Positions 49,154 to 57,781 of a DNA stretch of 64,000 nucleotides are shown one piece after another. The notes beneath the pieces were generated by a model, which did no database searches, was not told where the DNA came from, and saw nothing but the letters and a program-made list of their open reading frames with translations. Both the position numbers and the translations under genes were made by a program. Source of the stretch: Streptomyces fradiae (GTDB taxonomy: Bacteria > Actinomycetota > Actinomycetes > Streptomycetales > Streptomycetaceae); the NCBI RefSeq assembly GCF_041270065.1, contig NZ_CP065958.1, positions 248,001-312,000 of the forward strand. Direction: 5' to 3'. Numbering within the stretch: the stretch's first letter is position 1; the number at the start of each line of letters is the position of its first letter.

Positions 49154-51526
49154 TCAGAGGGTGTGGTCGCGGCCGTCGGTGGGCGCGGCGGGGATCGGCG
49201 GGACGGTCGGCGTCGGGGTGAAGGGCAGCGGCGCCGTGTGGTTGAGCGGGAAGCTGGTCGGCATGGTGCCGGTGGCCCGCCCGTAGGCGCAGGCGACGGC
49301 GGCCGCGGAGGCGGCGACGGCCAGTTCGCCCGCGCCGCCCGGCTGGTCGCCGGTGGACGGCATGACGACGATCCGCAGCTCGGGCGGGGTGTTCCACTGC
49401 CGGGTGTAGAAGTAGTTGTCCCAGCTGCTCTCCTGGAAGTGCCCGTCCTTGAGGTGCAGTCCGGAGCTGAGCGTGATCGCGATGCCGTCGCTGATGCCGC
49501 CCATCATCTGGGCCTCCAGGCCGCGCGGGTTGACGGCAAGGCCGACGTCGACGGCGCAGACGACCTTGGTGACGCGCGGTCCGGTGTACGCGTTCGGGAT
49601 CTGCCGACCGGTGGTCGCGGGGCGGCAGTCGATCTCGGCGAGGACGGCGACGACGGAGTGGTATTCGGGGTGGATCGCGATGCCCTGCGCGGTGCCGGGC
49701 GCCATCCTCCGTCCCCAGTCGCCGAGTTCGGCGACCTTGTCGAGCACGGCGCGGGCCCGCTCGTCCTTGAGGAAGCGGCGGCGGAAGGCGAGCGGGTCGA
49801 GGCCCATGCGCTCGGCGAGTTCGTCGACGACCAGCTCCTGGGCGGTGCGCACGTTGGGCGAGTAGATGTTGCGCATGGAGCCGGTGTTGAAGCCGTGGTC
49901 GACCTCGTTGAGGAGCTGGGTGGTCACTCCGAAGTGGTAGGGGCTGGTCTGGGTGAGCTGGAACATCGTCTCGGAGAAGGTGAGGTTCGCGACCGGCAGT
50001 TTGGCCGCCTCCGAGGTGATGATCTCGCCGACGCCGTGCCCGAAGTCGGTGGCGACGGAGGTGTGTCGCTGCTCGTACGTGAGGACCTCGCCGAGCGCGT
50101 ACGTGGCGCGCACCCGGGAGGTCGCCATCGGGTGCGTACGGCCCTGCCGGAAGTCGTCGGTGCGGTGCCACATCAGGCGCACGGGCTTGCCCATGGCCTT
50201 CGAGATCTCGGCGGCCTCGCCGGCGGCGTCGTGGAACAGCTTGCGGCCGAACGAGCCGCCGCCCTCGGTGACATGGACCTTGACGGCGCTCACCGGCAGG
50301 CCGAGCTGCAGGGCGATCTTCTCCTGGGCGACGATCGGCGACTTGAGGCTGGCCCAGATCTCGGCGGAGCCGGGGCGCACGTCGGCGACGGCGCAGTTGG
50401 TCTCCAGGGCGCCGTTGCTGGCGAAGGCGAAGGTGAAGCGGACGTCGACCGACTTGGTGAGCAGGTCGAGCGGCGGGACGACGAGGGGGAGTTCGGCGCG
50501 GCGCAGCTTCTCCAGGACGGTCGCGTCGGAGGCGCCCTCGGCGGTGCCGGGGCCCCAGGTGACCTTGAGGGCGCGGACGGCGTCGATGCACTGGCCGAAG
50601 GTGCGGCCGCGGACGGCGACTCCGGTGGACACGACGGCGACGTCGGTGATGCCGGGCAGGGCGGCGACCTCGGCCGCGTTCTCGACGGAGCGGACGGTGC
50701 CGTTGATCGTCGGCGGGCGGCAGACCATCGTCGGCAGGGCGCCGGGGACCTGCACGTCCATGGCGAACTTCTTCCGCCCGGTGACCGCTTCGAGCGCGTC
50801 GACGCGCCGCTGTGCGGTGCCGATCACCGTGAAGTCGTCCGCTTCCTTGAGCGTGACGGTGACCTGAGTGTGCGTCAGGGCGGCGGCCTTGACGGCGAGT
50901 TCGCCGTAGGCGAGGACCGCTCCGGCGGCGGAGGTGATGACGCCGGCCTTGGCGGTGAGGGTGGAGACGGCCTCGCCGAGCTCCAGGGCGGCGGCGCGCA
51001 GCAGCCGGCCGCGGGCGACGGCGGCGGCGACGCGGACCGGGGTGAAGGTGGAGACGGTGGTGTTGGAGCCGCCGGTGAGCTGGTTGAAGAGCAGTTCGGG
51101 GCGGGCGTCGGCGAGCGTGACCTTGATCCGGTCCAGGGGCAGGTCCAGCTCCTCGGCGATGATCATCGCGGTGGAGGTGGTGATGCCCTGCCCGACCTCG
51201 GCGCGGGGCAGCGCGAAGTGGGCGGTGCCGTCCGGGTCGAGGCGGATGGTGATGAGGTTCGCGGTGGGCAGCGCGGCGGCGGTGAGCAGGTCGTTGAGGT
51301 CCAGGATCTCCGCGGGCCCGGGCAGCGAGGGTATGACGGCGGGCGCGGCGCCGGGGACCGCGGCCGCGGCGGGCGTGGGCGCGAGGGCGTCGGCGCCGAT
51401 CCGGGCGGCCACGGTCAGGGTCGGCGCGGCCAGGACGTAACCGAGGAATCTGCGCCGCGCGAGGCCGGCGCGTGGCGGCGGCGCGTCGTCCGGTCCGGGC
51501 TGCGGGGAGCGGTCCTGTTCTGCCAT
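49154..51526 (-). CDS. Molybdopterin-binding large subunit, isoquinoline 1-oxidoreductase type
   Basis: 790 residues. A twin-arginine signal (ARRRFLGYVLAAPTLTVAA) indicates export of the folded complex, with the small subunit carried along. Molybdopterin-binding domains follow, with GQGITTSTAMI, GGSFGRKLFHDAA and, near the C-terminus, PGGAGELAVAASA, whose Glu is the probable catalytic base. The enzyme hydroxylates N-heteroaromatic compounds or oxidises aldehydes; isoquinoline itself is only the family's type substrate. ATG 51526 has AAAGG upstream. Confidence 0.93.
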   Translation of the reverse strand: MAEQDRSPQPGPDDAPPPRAGLARRRFLGYVLAAPTLTVAARIGADALAPTPAAAAVPGAAPAVIPSLPGPAEILDLNDLLTAAALPTANLITIRLDPDGTAHFALPRAEVGQGITTSTAMIIAEELDLPLDRIKVTLADARPELLFNQLTGGSNTTVSTFTPVRVAAAVARGRLLRAAALELGEAVSTLTAKAGVITSAAGAVLAYGELAVKAAALTHTQVTVTLKEADDFTVIGTAQRRVDALEAVTGRKKFAMDVQVPGALPTMVCRPPTINGTVRSVENAAEVAALPGITDVAVVSTGVAVRGRTFGQCIDAVRALKVTWGPGTAEGASDATVLEKLRRAELPLVVPPLDLLTKSVDVRFTFAFASNGALETNCAVADVRPGSAEIWASLKSPIVAQEKIALQLGLPVSAVKVHVTEGGGSFGRKLFHDAAGEAAEISKAMGKPVRLMWHRTDDFRQGRTHPMATSRVRATYALGEVLTYEQRHTSVATDFGHGVGEIITSEAAKLPVANLTFSETMFQLTQTSPYHFGVTTQLLNEVDHGFNTGSMRNIYSPNVRTAQELVVDELAERMGLDPLAFRRRFLKDERARAVLDKVAELGDWGRRMAPGTAQGIAIHPEYHSVVAVLAEIDCRPATTGRQIPNAYTGPRVTKVVCAVDVGLAVNPRGLEAQMMGGISDGIAITLSSGLHLKDGHFQESSWDNYFYTRQWNTPPELRIVVMPSTGDQPGGAGELAVAASAAAVACAYGRATGTMPTSFPLNHTAPLPFTPTPTVPPIPAAPTDGRDHTL

Positions 51527-51755
51527 GAGGGGTGGCCTTTCGACGGGGGCGGGCGCGGGGACGGTCCGGGGTGGTGCGGTGGTGCGGTGGTGGCGCTCCG
51601 GTGGTGCGGTGACCCGGATGATCATCACCCGTTCGGGCGCGCGCCGGGGCCGGAACCGCGCAGCTTTCACGGCTGGACCGTCAACTCCACACGTGGGGGG
51701 CGGCCACCGGCGGGCAGGAGGGCCGCCACGGCCCGCCCGCTCCCCCTCCGGGTCC

Positions 51756-52205
51756 TCAGGCCCTCGCCCGTACGGCCTCGGCGGCGACACCGGCAGCCCG
51801 CAGCCCGCGTGCCAGGCGCTCGGTCTCCGGGAGCGTGCCCGTCCACTCCCCAGCCAGAACCCGCCGGGCGGCCTCCCTGGCCTCCGCCAGGTCCGGCTTC
51901 TCGCCTGGCACGGCCCGCAGCACCCGCATGACGACGGCGACGGAGACCTGTCCGGTCTCGCCTCCGCCCACCCGCAGCACGGCGGGCCCGTCCTCGGCGA
52001 GGAGCTGCGCCCGGCGCTCGGGCGGCGGCAGGCCGGTGCCGCACGCGAAGACGGCGTATCCGCAGGCGGCACAGGAGGACTCGACGTCCCAGCGCAAACG
52101 GTCGCCCACCAGCGCCTGGACGCCGTGGCTGACCAGCCGCGCCGCACAGTCGGGGCACACCTCCCCGTACGTCACGGACACGCACACGATCGGTTCTGTC
52201 GTCAC
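51756..52205 (-). CDS. Hypothetical Zn-ribbon-like protein
   Basis: 149 residues from GTG 52205, with GGGGAGGG six bases upstream. Two CxxC pairs (VCPDCAARL and SCAACGYAVF) plus a nearby Cys (ACGTG) suggest a zinc ribbon. The C-terminal 90 residues are helical and Ala/Arg/Glu-rich. I do not recognise a family. Upstream of the iorAB-type operon on the same strand, but 229 bp away. Confidence 0.7.
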   Translation of the reverse strand: MTTEPIVCVSVTYGEVCPDCAARLVSHGVQALVGDRLRWDVESSCAACGYAVFACGTGLPPPERRAQLLAEDGPAVLRVGGGETGQVSVAVVMRVLRAVPGEKPDLAEAREAARRVLAGEWTGTLPETERLARGLRAAGVAAEAVRARA

Positions 52206-52246
52206 CCTCGCCCTCCCCTGAGCTCCGCCAGGCCGGGGGCCATTTT

Positions 52247-52564
52247 CTACCGGCAGCGGTCGGGACGCGTCGGCCCCTCCGGCAGGCGGCGGGGGCGCAG
52301 CGGTGACCGGCCCCACGCGCAGCGCGCCCGGGCGGCGGCGCGGCCCCGGGAGACGCGCAGCTGTGAGCGGGAGATGCGGGCCCGCTGGCCGCCGCCCGCG
52401 ATCATCGCGTTCACGGACACCATCGGGTCGCCGCCCATGGAGCGGGCGAACAGCGCGCCGACGACGACCGGCAGCAGCGCGACCGCGAGGGCAGAACCGG
52501 TGGCGGTGGCCGTGGCGGTGACGGTGCGGAGGGGGCGGGCGGTGCGCGGGGCGTCGTCGGTCAT
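52247..52564 (-). CDS. Hypothetical small protein with one membrane helix
   Basis: 105 residues from ATG 52564. A polar start, one helix (GSALAVALLPVVVGALFA), then a loop and a strongly basic C-terminus rich in Arg, Pro and Gly. Codon bias is acceptable in the first two thirds and poorer in the tail, so the real end may be earlier or the frame may have shifted. No family recognised. Confidence 0.45.
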   Translation of the reverse strand: MTDDAPRTARPLRTVTATATATGSALAVALLPVVVGALFARSMGGDPMVSVNAMIAGGGQRARISRSQLRVSRGRAAARARCAWGRSPLRPRRLPEGPTRPDRCR

Positions 52565-52630
52565 GGGAACAGTTCAGCAGCGGGGCGCTGCCCCGGGCAT
52601 CGGCCGCCGTACTCAGTCGTCCGCGCTGCA

Positions 52631-52708
52631 CGTACTCACCCCCGGTACTCACGAGCGGTACTCACGCCAGGTACTCACCCCCGGTACTCACGCCAGGTAC
52701 TCACGCCC
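52631..52708. repeat. Six tandem 13-bp repeats, GGTACTCACSCCM
   Basis: Six head-to-tail 13-bp units, all containing GTACTCAC, fill 52631-52708. Variation is confined to the last four bases (cccc, gagc, gcca, cccc, gcca, gccc) and the first base of unit 1. They lie 31 bp past the methyltransferase stop (52740) in a gap between minus-strand genes, covering possible terminator or promoter DNA. Confidence 0.9.
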
Positions 52709-52739
52709 GGAATTCGGTCACCCGGCCCGTCCCGGGTGC

Positions 52740-53543
52740 TCAGCGCCGGGCCAGCACCGTGACGAGCGTGAACGAGGCGTGGCAGGGTCCCGCCGCGAGG
52801 CCGGCGAGCCAGCGGTGGGCGCGTGCCTCCGTCACGTATCCGGCGGTGACGGCCCTGCGGATGTTGCGGCCGAGGCCGAGCGTGTAGTCGGCGGTCTCGA
52901 AGTCCCGGAAGACGGGGGCGGCGGCGCTCACCGTCTCGACGGTGAAGCCCGCCCGCTCGGCGAGCCGGGCGAGGGAACGGCCGACGGTGGCGTTGCGGAC
53001 CGCCTCGGTGACGGTGTACCGGGTGAAGGCGCGGCTGGTGTCCAGGTCCTCGGAGTCGACGGCGAGGGTGTCCCAGTCGGGTTCGACGAGGCCGACGAGG
53101 CCGCCGGGTGCGGTGGCGGTGTGCAGCCGGGCGAGGACGGCGGCGGGGTCGGGCACGTGCATCAGGACCCGGTCGATCTTGGCGCGGTCGACCGAACCGT
53201 CCGCCACCGGAGGGGCGTTCAGGTCGCCCTCGCGCAGCTCGACCTGCGCGAGTCCGGCGGTCCGGCGCCGTGCCTCGGCGAGCATCGCCGGGTCGCGGTC
53301 GACGCCGATCACCCGACCGGTCCCGCCGACGCGTTGGGCGAGCGCGGGCAGGTCGGCGCCGGGGCCGCAGCCGCCGTCGAGCGCCGTCTGGCCGGGCCGG
53401 ATGTCGAGGAGCCTGAGCAGGTGTTCCTTGTACGCCCGGCCGGCCTCCGTCGCCGCCGTGCGCAGCATGTACGTGCTCTGCTCGGGCCGTTCGGCGCCGG
53501 GAGGTTCCGGCTGCGCCGTCCTGCCGTGCCGCCGTGTGCTCAT
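52740..53543 (-). CDS. SAM-dependent methyltransferase (class I)
   Basis: 267 residues. Motif I is ALDGGCGPGADLPALAQ (about 54-70), the adenine loop VIGVDRDPAML, and KIDRVLMHVPDPA and TAPGGLVGLVEPDWDTL complete the Rossmann core. It belongs to the UbiE/type-11 group that methylates small molecules. ATG 53543 is divergent from the GATase gene with 146 bp between. Substrate unknown. Confidence 0.92.
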   Translation of the reverse strand: MSTRRHGRTAQPEPPGAERPEQSTYMLRTAATEAGRAYKEHLLRLLDIRPGQTALDGGCGPGADLPALAQRVGGTGRVIGVDRDPAMLAEARRRTAGLAQVELREGDLNAPPVADGSVDRAKIDRVLMHVPDPAAVLARLHTATAPGGLVGLVEPDWDTLAVDSEDLDTSRAFTRYTVTEAVRNATVGRSLARLAERAGFTVETVSAAAPVFRDFETADYTLGLGRNIRRAVTAGYVTEARAHRWLAGLAAGPCHASFTLVTVLARR

Positions 53544-53689
53544 CGGGACAGTCGATCACCGGCCCGGTGCCCCTGCCAAGTACACGGAACCGGCCACGCG
53601 GAAACGATTCCTCAGCGACCCTGGAGGTCGGCTGTTCCGATCACTTTTCACGACCACTCGTCACTCTCATCACGCGGAGGCGGGACGAC

Positions 53690-54463
53690 TTGACCGACGA
53701 CACCACCACAACACCTCCCGTCCTGGTCGTCCAGCACGAGGACGGCGCCGGCCCCGGCCTCGTCGGCGAACGGCTGCGGGCGGCCGGGCTCGACGTCCGG
53801 ACCGTCCACCCCTGGCGCGGCGAGCCGCTGCCCGGCTCCCTCGACGGGTGGGCCGGGCTGCTCGTCCTGGGCGGCTCGGCGAACTGCGAGGACGACACCG
53901 CCGCGCCCTGGCTGCCCCGGGTGAGGGAGCTGATACGTGAGGCGGTCACCGGCCCGGCCCCGAACCCGGTCCTCGGGATCTGCCTGGGCGGCCAGCTCAT
54001 GGCCCACGCGCTGGGCGGCCGGGTGGTCCGGCGCCCACAGGGGCCCGAACTGGGCACCGTACCGCTGCGCCGGCTGCCCGACGCCGACGGCGACCCGGTG
54101 TTCGGCGCCGTGCCGGAGGGCGCGCTCGCCGCGCAGTGGCACTGGGACGAGATCGGGACGCTGCCGCCCGGGGCGGTGCCGCTGCTCGCCGGTGACGACT
54201 GCCCGTACCAGGCCTTCCGCGTCGGCCCGCACGCGTGGGGCGTGCAGTTCCATCCGGAGGTCCTCGCCCGGACGGTGGCGGTGTGGGCCGGTGCCGACGA
54301 CGCGCACGTACGGGACGCGGGCCTTGATCCGGAGGCCGCCGTGCGGTCCGTACGGGAGGCGGAGCCGTCGCTGCGGGAGGTGTGGGGAGCGGTGGCGGAG
54401 GCGTGGGGGGCCGTCGTACGGGGCGCTCGCGTGCCCGTACCGGCGCCGTCCCGCCGGGAGTGA
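53690..54463 (+). CDS. Class I glutamine amidotransferase-like protein
   Basis: 257 residues, stand-alone GATase1 domain: LVLGGSANCEDD, nucleophile Cys98 in LGICLGGQLMAHALGG, and His188/Glu190 in WGVQFHPEV. The triad is intact, so it could release ammonia from glutamine or hydrolyse a gamma-glutamyl compound. The start is probably TTG at 53690, nine bases after GGAGG; the upstream extension to the ATG at 53534 overlaps the divergent gene and lacks coding bias. Partner synthetase not visible nearby. Confidence 0.9.
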   Translation: MTDDTTTTPPVLVVQHEDGAGPGLVGERLRAAGLDVRTVHPWRGEPLPGSLDGWAGLLVLGGSANCEDDTAAPWLPRVRELIREAVTGPAPNPVLGICLGGQLMAHALGGRVVRRPQGPELGTVPLRRLPDADGDPVFGAVPEGALAAQWHWDEIGTLPPGAVPLLAGDDCPYQAFRVGPHAWGVQFHPEVLARTVAVWAGADDAHVRDAGLDPEAAVRSVREAEPSLREVWGAVAEAWGAVVRGARVPVPAPSRRE

Positions 54464-54548
54464 TGGGATGGGCGCGGGCACGTGGCCGATCCGCGTGCCC
54501 GCACCGCACCCCGTGCCCCGTACCCCGTATCTAGGAGGATCCGCCCCC

Positions 54549-54995
54549 ATGGCCGACGAGTACCGGATCGAGACCGTCCGCACCGGCTACCGCACCTGGA
54601 CCGCCCGCAACGACCGGGGCGCTGAGGTGCGGATCGCCGCCGACGACGACGCGGCCGCGCAGCCGTCGTTCACGCCGGTGGAGTTGCTGCTCGCGGCGAT
54701 GGGCGGCTGCGGCGGGCTGGTCATCGACCGTACGGCGCGGGCCGTCGACCACGACGACCTGCGGATCGTGGTCGAAGGCGTGATCGGTCCGGAGGACGAC
54801 GGCCGGGTCGGGCGGATCCGGGTGAGTTACGAGTTCGAGCTGCCCGACAACAACCCTCGGGCGGCCGAGGTGTTCGCCCGGGGCGTGCGCCTCACCCACG
54901 AGAAGTACTGCACGGTGAGCCGCACCGTGGAGCACGGCGCCGAGGTGGAGGCGGTGCTCCCGGACGGCTCCATCGGCTTCCGGGCGGCCGGCTGA
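54549..54995 (+). CDS. OsmC-family peroxiredoxin
   Basis: 148 residues. The two redox cysteines of the OsmC/Ohr fold are present: Cys54 in AAMGGCGGLVID and Cys121 in HEKYCTVSRT. It probably reduces organic hydroperoxides using thiols. ATG 54549 has AGGAGGA upstream, 85 bp after the GATase stop, and it may share that transcript. Confidence 0.93.
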   Translation: MADEYRIETVRTGYRTWTARNDRGAEVRIAADDDAAAQPSFTPVELLLAAMGGCGGLVIDRTARAVDHDDLRIVVEGVIGPEDDGRVGRIRVSYEFELPDNNPRAAEVFARGVRLTHEKYCTVSRTVEHGAEVEAVLPDGSIGFRAAG

Positions 54996-55035
54996 GGCGG
55001 GGCCCGGCAGGCGGCGGGGTTTCGGGTCCCCCGGC

Positions 55036-55731
55036 TCACTCCTCGATGGCGCCGCCGATCCGGCGCAGGTGCTTGCGGAAGCTGTACGTGGGGTCCTGCG
55101 CGTTCCGCTCCAGGTACTCGGCGAAGCGGGTCTGCTCGCGCAGGGTCTCCCCCGCCCTGATCCGCCTGGCCTGGTTACGCTCGGTGCGGAAGATGTCCGC
55201 GGCCGTGCCGAGCACCGCGTCGGCCCGGTCCGCGGGCACGAACAGGACGCCGTCGTCGTCCGCGAACACCAGGTCGGCGGCGTCGACGGTGTGCTCGCCT
55301 ACCCGGGCGCTGCGCAGAGCCTCCGGCCCGCGCGGGTCGAGCCGTACGGGGCCGGGCGCGTGGGCCCCGTACGAGAAGACCGGCAGCCCGATCTCCACCA
55401 GATCGGGCGTGTCGCGGTGCAGCCCCCACACGACGAGCCCGGCCACTCCGGCCGCCTCGGCCTCCAGGACGGCGAGGTCGCCGACGCAGGCCTCGTCGCT
55501 GCGCCCCGCGTTGTCGATGACCAGGACGTCGCCGGGTGCGGCGTGGCGGGTGAAGGCCTCCAGGAACACGTCCACGCTGCCGTAGTGCCGTGCGGGCAGC
55601 ACCCGTCCGGCGAGCCGCTGTCCGGGGACGACGGGCCCGACCCCGGCGGGCGCGGCCCGCAGTGGCACGCCGAGGCGTACGCAGGCGTCGGCGATCAGGG
55701 GCGTGGACAGCTCGGCGAACCGCTTCGGCAT
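55036..55731 (-). CDS. RraA-like / 4-hydroxy-4-methyl-2-oxoglutarate aldolase family
   Basis: 231 residues. RraA-like fold: LSTPLIADACVRLGVP at the start, PGDVLVIDNAGRSDEACVGD (substrate and metal loop), GLVVWGLHRDTPDL, where aldolases have an Arg-Asp pair (here HRDT), and VFADDDGVLFVPAD. Members are either pyruvate aldolases or RNase E regulators; the conserved metal-site residues favour an aldolase. Starts ATG 55731. Alone. Confidence 0.88.
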   Translation of the reverse strand: MPKRFAELSTPLIADACVRLGVPLRAAPAGVGPVVPGQRLAGRVLPARHYGSVDVFLEAFTRHAAPGDVLVIDNAGRSDEACVGDLAVLEAEAAGVAGLVVWGLHRDTPDLVEIGLPVFSYGAHAPGPVRLDPRGPEALRSARVGEHTVDAADLVFADDDGVLFVPADRADAVLGTAADIFRTERNQARRIRAGETLREQTRFAEYLERNAQDPTYSFRKHLRRIGGAIEE

Positions 55732-55849
55732 GGCTGTTCCCTTCGTGGGGGTGGGGTCGGTCGGCAGGCCGGGGGGGTGAGTGGTGGGCGATGGTACCGA
55801 CCCGGGGGGGCAGGCGGGCGGGTGCGCCCGGGTGTGATGAGCTTCGCGG

Positions 55850-56386
55850 ATGACTCACGGATCCACCAGGCCCACCTGCTCCGTACGCCCCCGCAGCGCC
55901 GCCGATCTCCCGGCCTGCGTCCGCATCCTGGCGGAGGTCCACGAACGGGACGGCTACCCGGTGGACTGGCCGGCCCGGCCCGCCGATTGGCTGGCGGCCG
56001 GGGACGGCACGGCGATGGGCCTCGGCGCGTGGGTGGCGGAGCTCGACGGCCGGGTCGCCGGGCATGTGGCCCTGTCCCGACCGGCGGACGACGACCTCGC
56101 GGCGCGGATCTGGCGGGAGCGGAACGGCTCCGAACCGGCCGTCGTGGGCCGTCTGTTCGTCTCCCCGGCGGCGCGTGGTCACCGCATCGGCGCGAACCTC
56201 CTCCGCCATGTGACGGCGGAGGCCCGGCGCCTGGGCCGGCATCCGGTCCTGGACGTGGTGGCCTCGGACACGGCGGCGATCGCCCTCTACGAGCGCGCGG
56301 GCTGGCGGCTCCTCACCACGACGACCCAACAGTGGTCCCCCGAGCGGACGGTGACGATCCACTGCTACGCGGCGCCCACACCCTGA
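55850..56386 (+). CDS. GNAT-family N-acetyltransferase
   Basis: 178 residues. Acetyl-CoA motif A: VGRLFVSPAARGHRIGANLL (R/Q-x-x-G-x-G/A version GHRIGA), followed by DVVASDTAAIALYERAGWR. Small-molecule or protein acetyltransferase of unknown substrate. Its stop is 2 bp from that of the converging Eis-type gene. Confidence 0.92.
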   Translation: MTHGSTRPTCSVRPRSAADLPACVRILAEVHERDGYPVDWPARPADWLAAGDGTAMGLGAWVAELDGRVAGHVALSRPADDDLAARIWRERNGSEPAVVGRLFVSPAARGHRIGANLLRHVTAEARRLGRHPVLDVVASDTAAIALYERAGWRLLTTTTQQWSPERTVTIHCYAAPTP

Positions 56387-56388
56387 GG

Positions 56389-57603
56389 TCAGAACCAGTG
56401 GAGGCAGTGCGGGGAGCGGTCGGCGCGGAAGAGGGTGTCGGCGCGGTGGGCGGCGGCCGGGTGGTGGGTGCGGATGTGGCCGGCCCGGACGAGGGTGCTG
56501 GGGGCGGTGCCGCCGAGGTAGACCGAGCCGAGGTCGCTGACGTCCAGGGAGAGGTCGGGCGCGCGGTCGGTGGGGACGCACTCGGCCTTGCCGTCGCGGA
56601 CGGTCAGGAGGTAGCGGTTGCGCTCGCCGAGGAAGGGGTCGTCCACGTCGAGGACGAGCTCACCGTCCGCGAACCAGCCGCGCGCCGTCAGCGCGCGCGG
56701 GACGTCGAGCAGCCGCACCCACAGCCAGTCGCCGTCGCCCGCCACCTCGGCGGCGCGGAAGTCCTCGAACTGCCAGCGGATCGGGTGGTCCGCCGGGACG
56801 TGCTTGAACGCGACCTCGGTGAACAGGTCGTGGTCGAGGAGGTAGCGGACCAGGGCCGTGTGGACGGCGTCGTCGGCGGCGATGACCTCGTCGACCTTCA
56901 TCGTGCCGGACTCGCCGTGCGCGTAGCTGGCGTATCCGTCCGGCGCGCCGTCCGCGGCGCGGTGCAGCGCGATGTAGCGCGGCGCGGGCGAGATCGGCGG
57001 CTGCCCCGCGGCCCGCTCCCACCAGCGGTGCGGCCGGGAAAGCGCGCCGGGCTGGGCGCGGCGGTAGCGGTCGTAGACCTCTTCGAGGAGGTCGGCGCAC
57101 TCGGAACTCTTCAGCACCTCGACGGTGCCGGTGTCGGCGACCCCGCCGGCTCGGGGGTGAGCGAAGGCACTCTGGTGGCGGGTCACGGTCATCCGGGCGG
57201 TGTACGTCGCCGGGCCGTAGCCGAAGCGCCGGTAGATCAGCGCCTCGGAGGCGAGCAGTACGGACAGGAACTCCCCGCGCTCGCGCAGGTCGGTGAGCTG
57301 GTGCCGCATCATCGCGGTGAGCACGCCCCGGCGGCGGTGCGAGGGCAGGACGCCGACGGCGGTGACTCCCGGCGCCGGGGCGAGGGTCTGCCCCGGCAGG
57401 GTCAGCTCGAAGGCGTGCGAGGCGGCCGTCCCCACCGGCCGCCCGTCCGGCGCCACGGCCATCAGCCCCCGGTCCATCTCGAGCGCCGCCCACCACACCC
57501 CGCGGCCGTCCTCCCCTGCGGTCTCGGGAAAGCGCGCGAACGCGGCGTGGAGGGTGTCGACGAAGACGTCGTAGTCCTGATCGGTCGTCGGCCGGATCTG
57601 CAT
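56389..57603 (-). CDS. Eis-like N-acetyltransferase
   Basis: 404 residues, the length of mycobacterial Eis. N-terminal GNAT domain with VTAVGVLPSHRRRGVLTAMM (acetyl-CoA loop) and a Tyr in IYRRFGYGPA. A second GNAT-like domain and a sterol-carrier-like C-terminal domain follow, and the chain ends HWF. In Eis the Tyr and the C-terminal Phe carboxylate are the catalytic groups, and both are kept. It could acetylate aminoglycosides or other amines. The start is ATG 57603. Confidence 0.9.
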   Translation of the reverse strand: MQIRPTTDQDYDVFVDTLHAAFARFPETAGEDGRGVWWAALEMDRGLMAVAPDGRPVGTAASHAFELTLPGQTLAPAPGVTAVGVLPSHRRRGVLTAMMRHQLTDLRERGEFLSVLLASEALIYRRFGYGPATYTARMTVTRHQSAFAHPRAGGVADTGTVEVLKSSECADLLEEVYDRYRRAQPGALSRPHRWWERAAGQPPISPAPRYIALHRAADGAPDGYASYAHGESGTMKVDEVIAADDAVHTALVRYLLDHDLFTEVAFKHVPADHPIRWQFEDFRAAEVAGDGDWLWVRLLDVPRALTARGWFADGELVLDVDDPFLGERNRYLLTVRDGKAECVPTDRAPDLSLDVSDLGSVYLGGTAPSTLVRAGHIRTHHPAAAHRADTLFRADRSPHCLHWF

Positions 57604-57762
57604 CGGTGCTGCTGCCTCCCGTGTACGGACACCGCACACGCGGCGCCCCGCCACAGTGCAACGCCGAACCGCGGCCCGGTCAAACCAATTTGCCGCGGCG
57701 GGTCTTGGGACGGCGGCGGTCCGCCCGCGCGGGGCGGGGCCGCCGTGGTGTCACCCTGCCAG

Positions 57763-57780
57763 ACCGCGACTCAGCGGTCG
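57763..57780 (-). terminator. Weak hairpin after the carboxylesterase gene
   Basis: GACCGC / GCGGTC with a 6-nt loop begins 2 bp past the carboxylesterase stop on the minus strand. It is short but well placed. Confidence 0.4.
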
Positions 57781-57781
57781 C

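Noticed and set aside
52631..52708. Replication-origin-like iterons
   Set aside because: No replication gene, DnaA box or AT-rich region is adjacent; only the repeat itself is supported.
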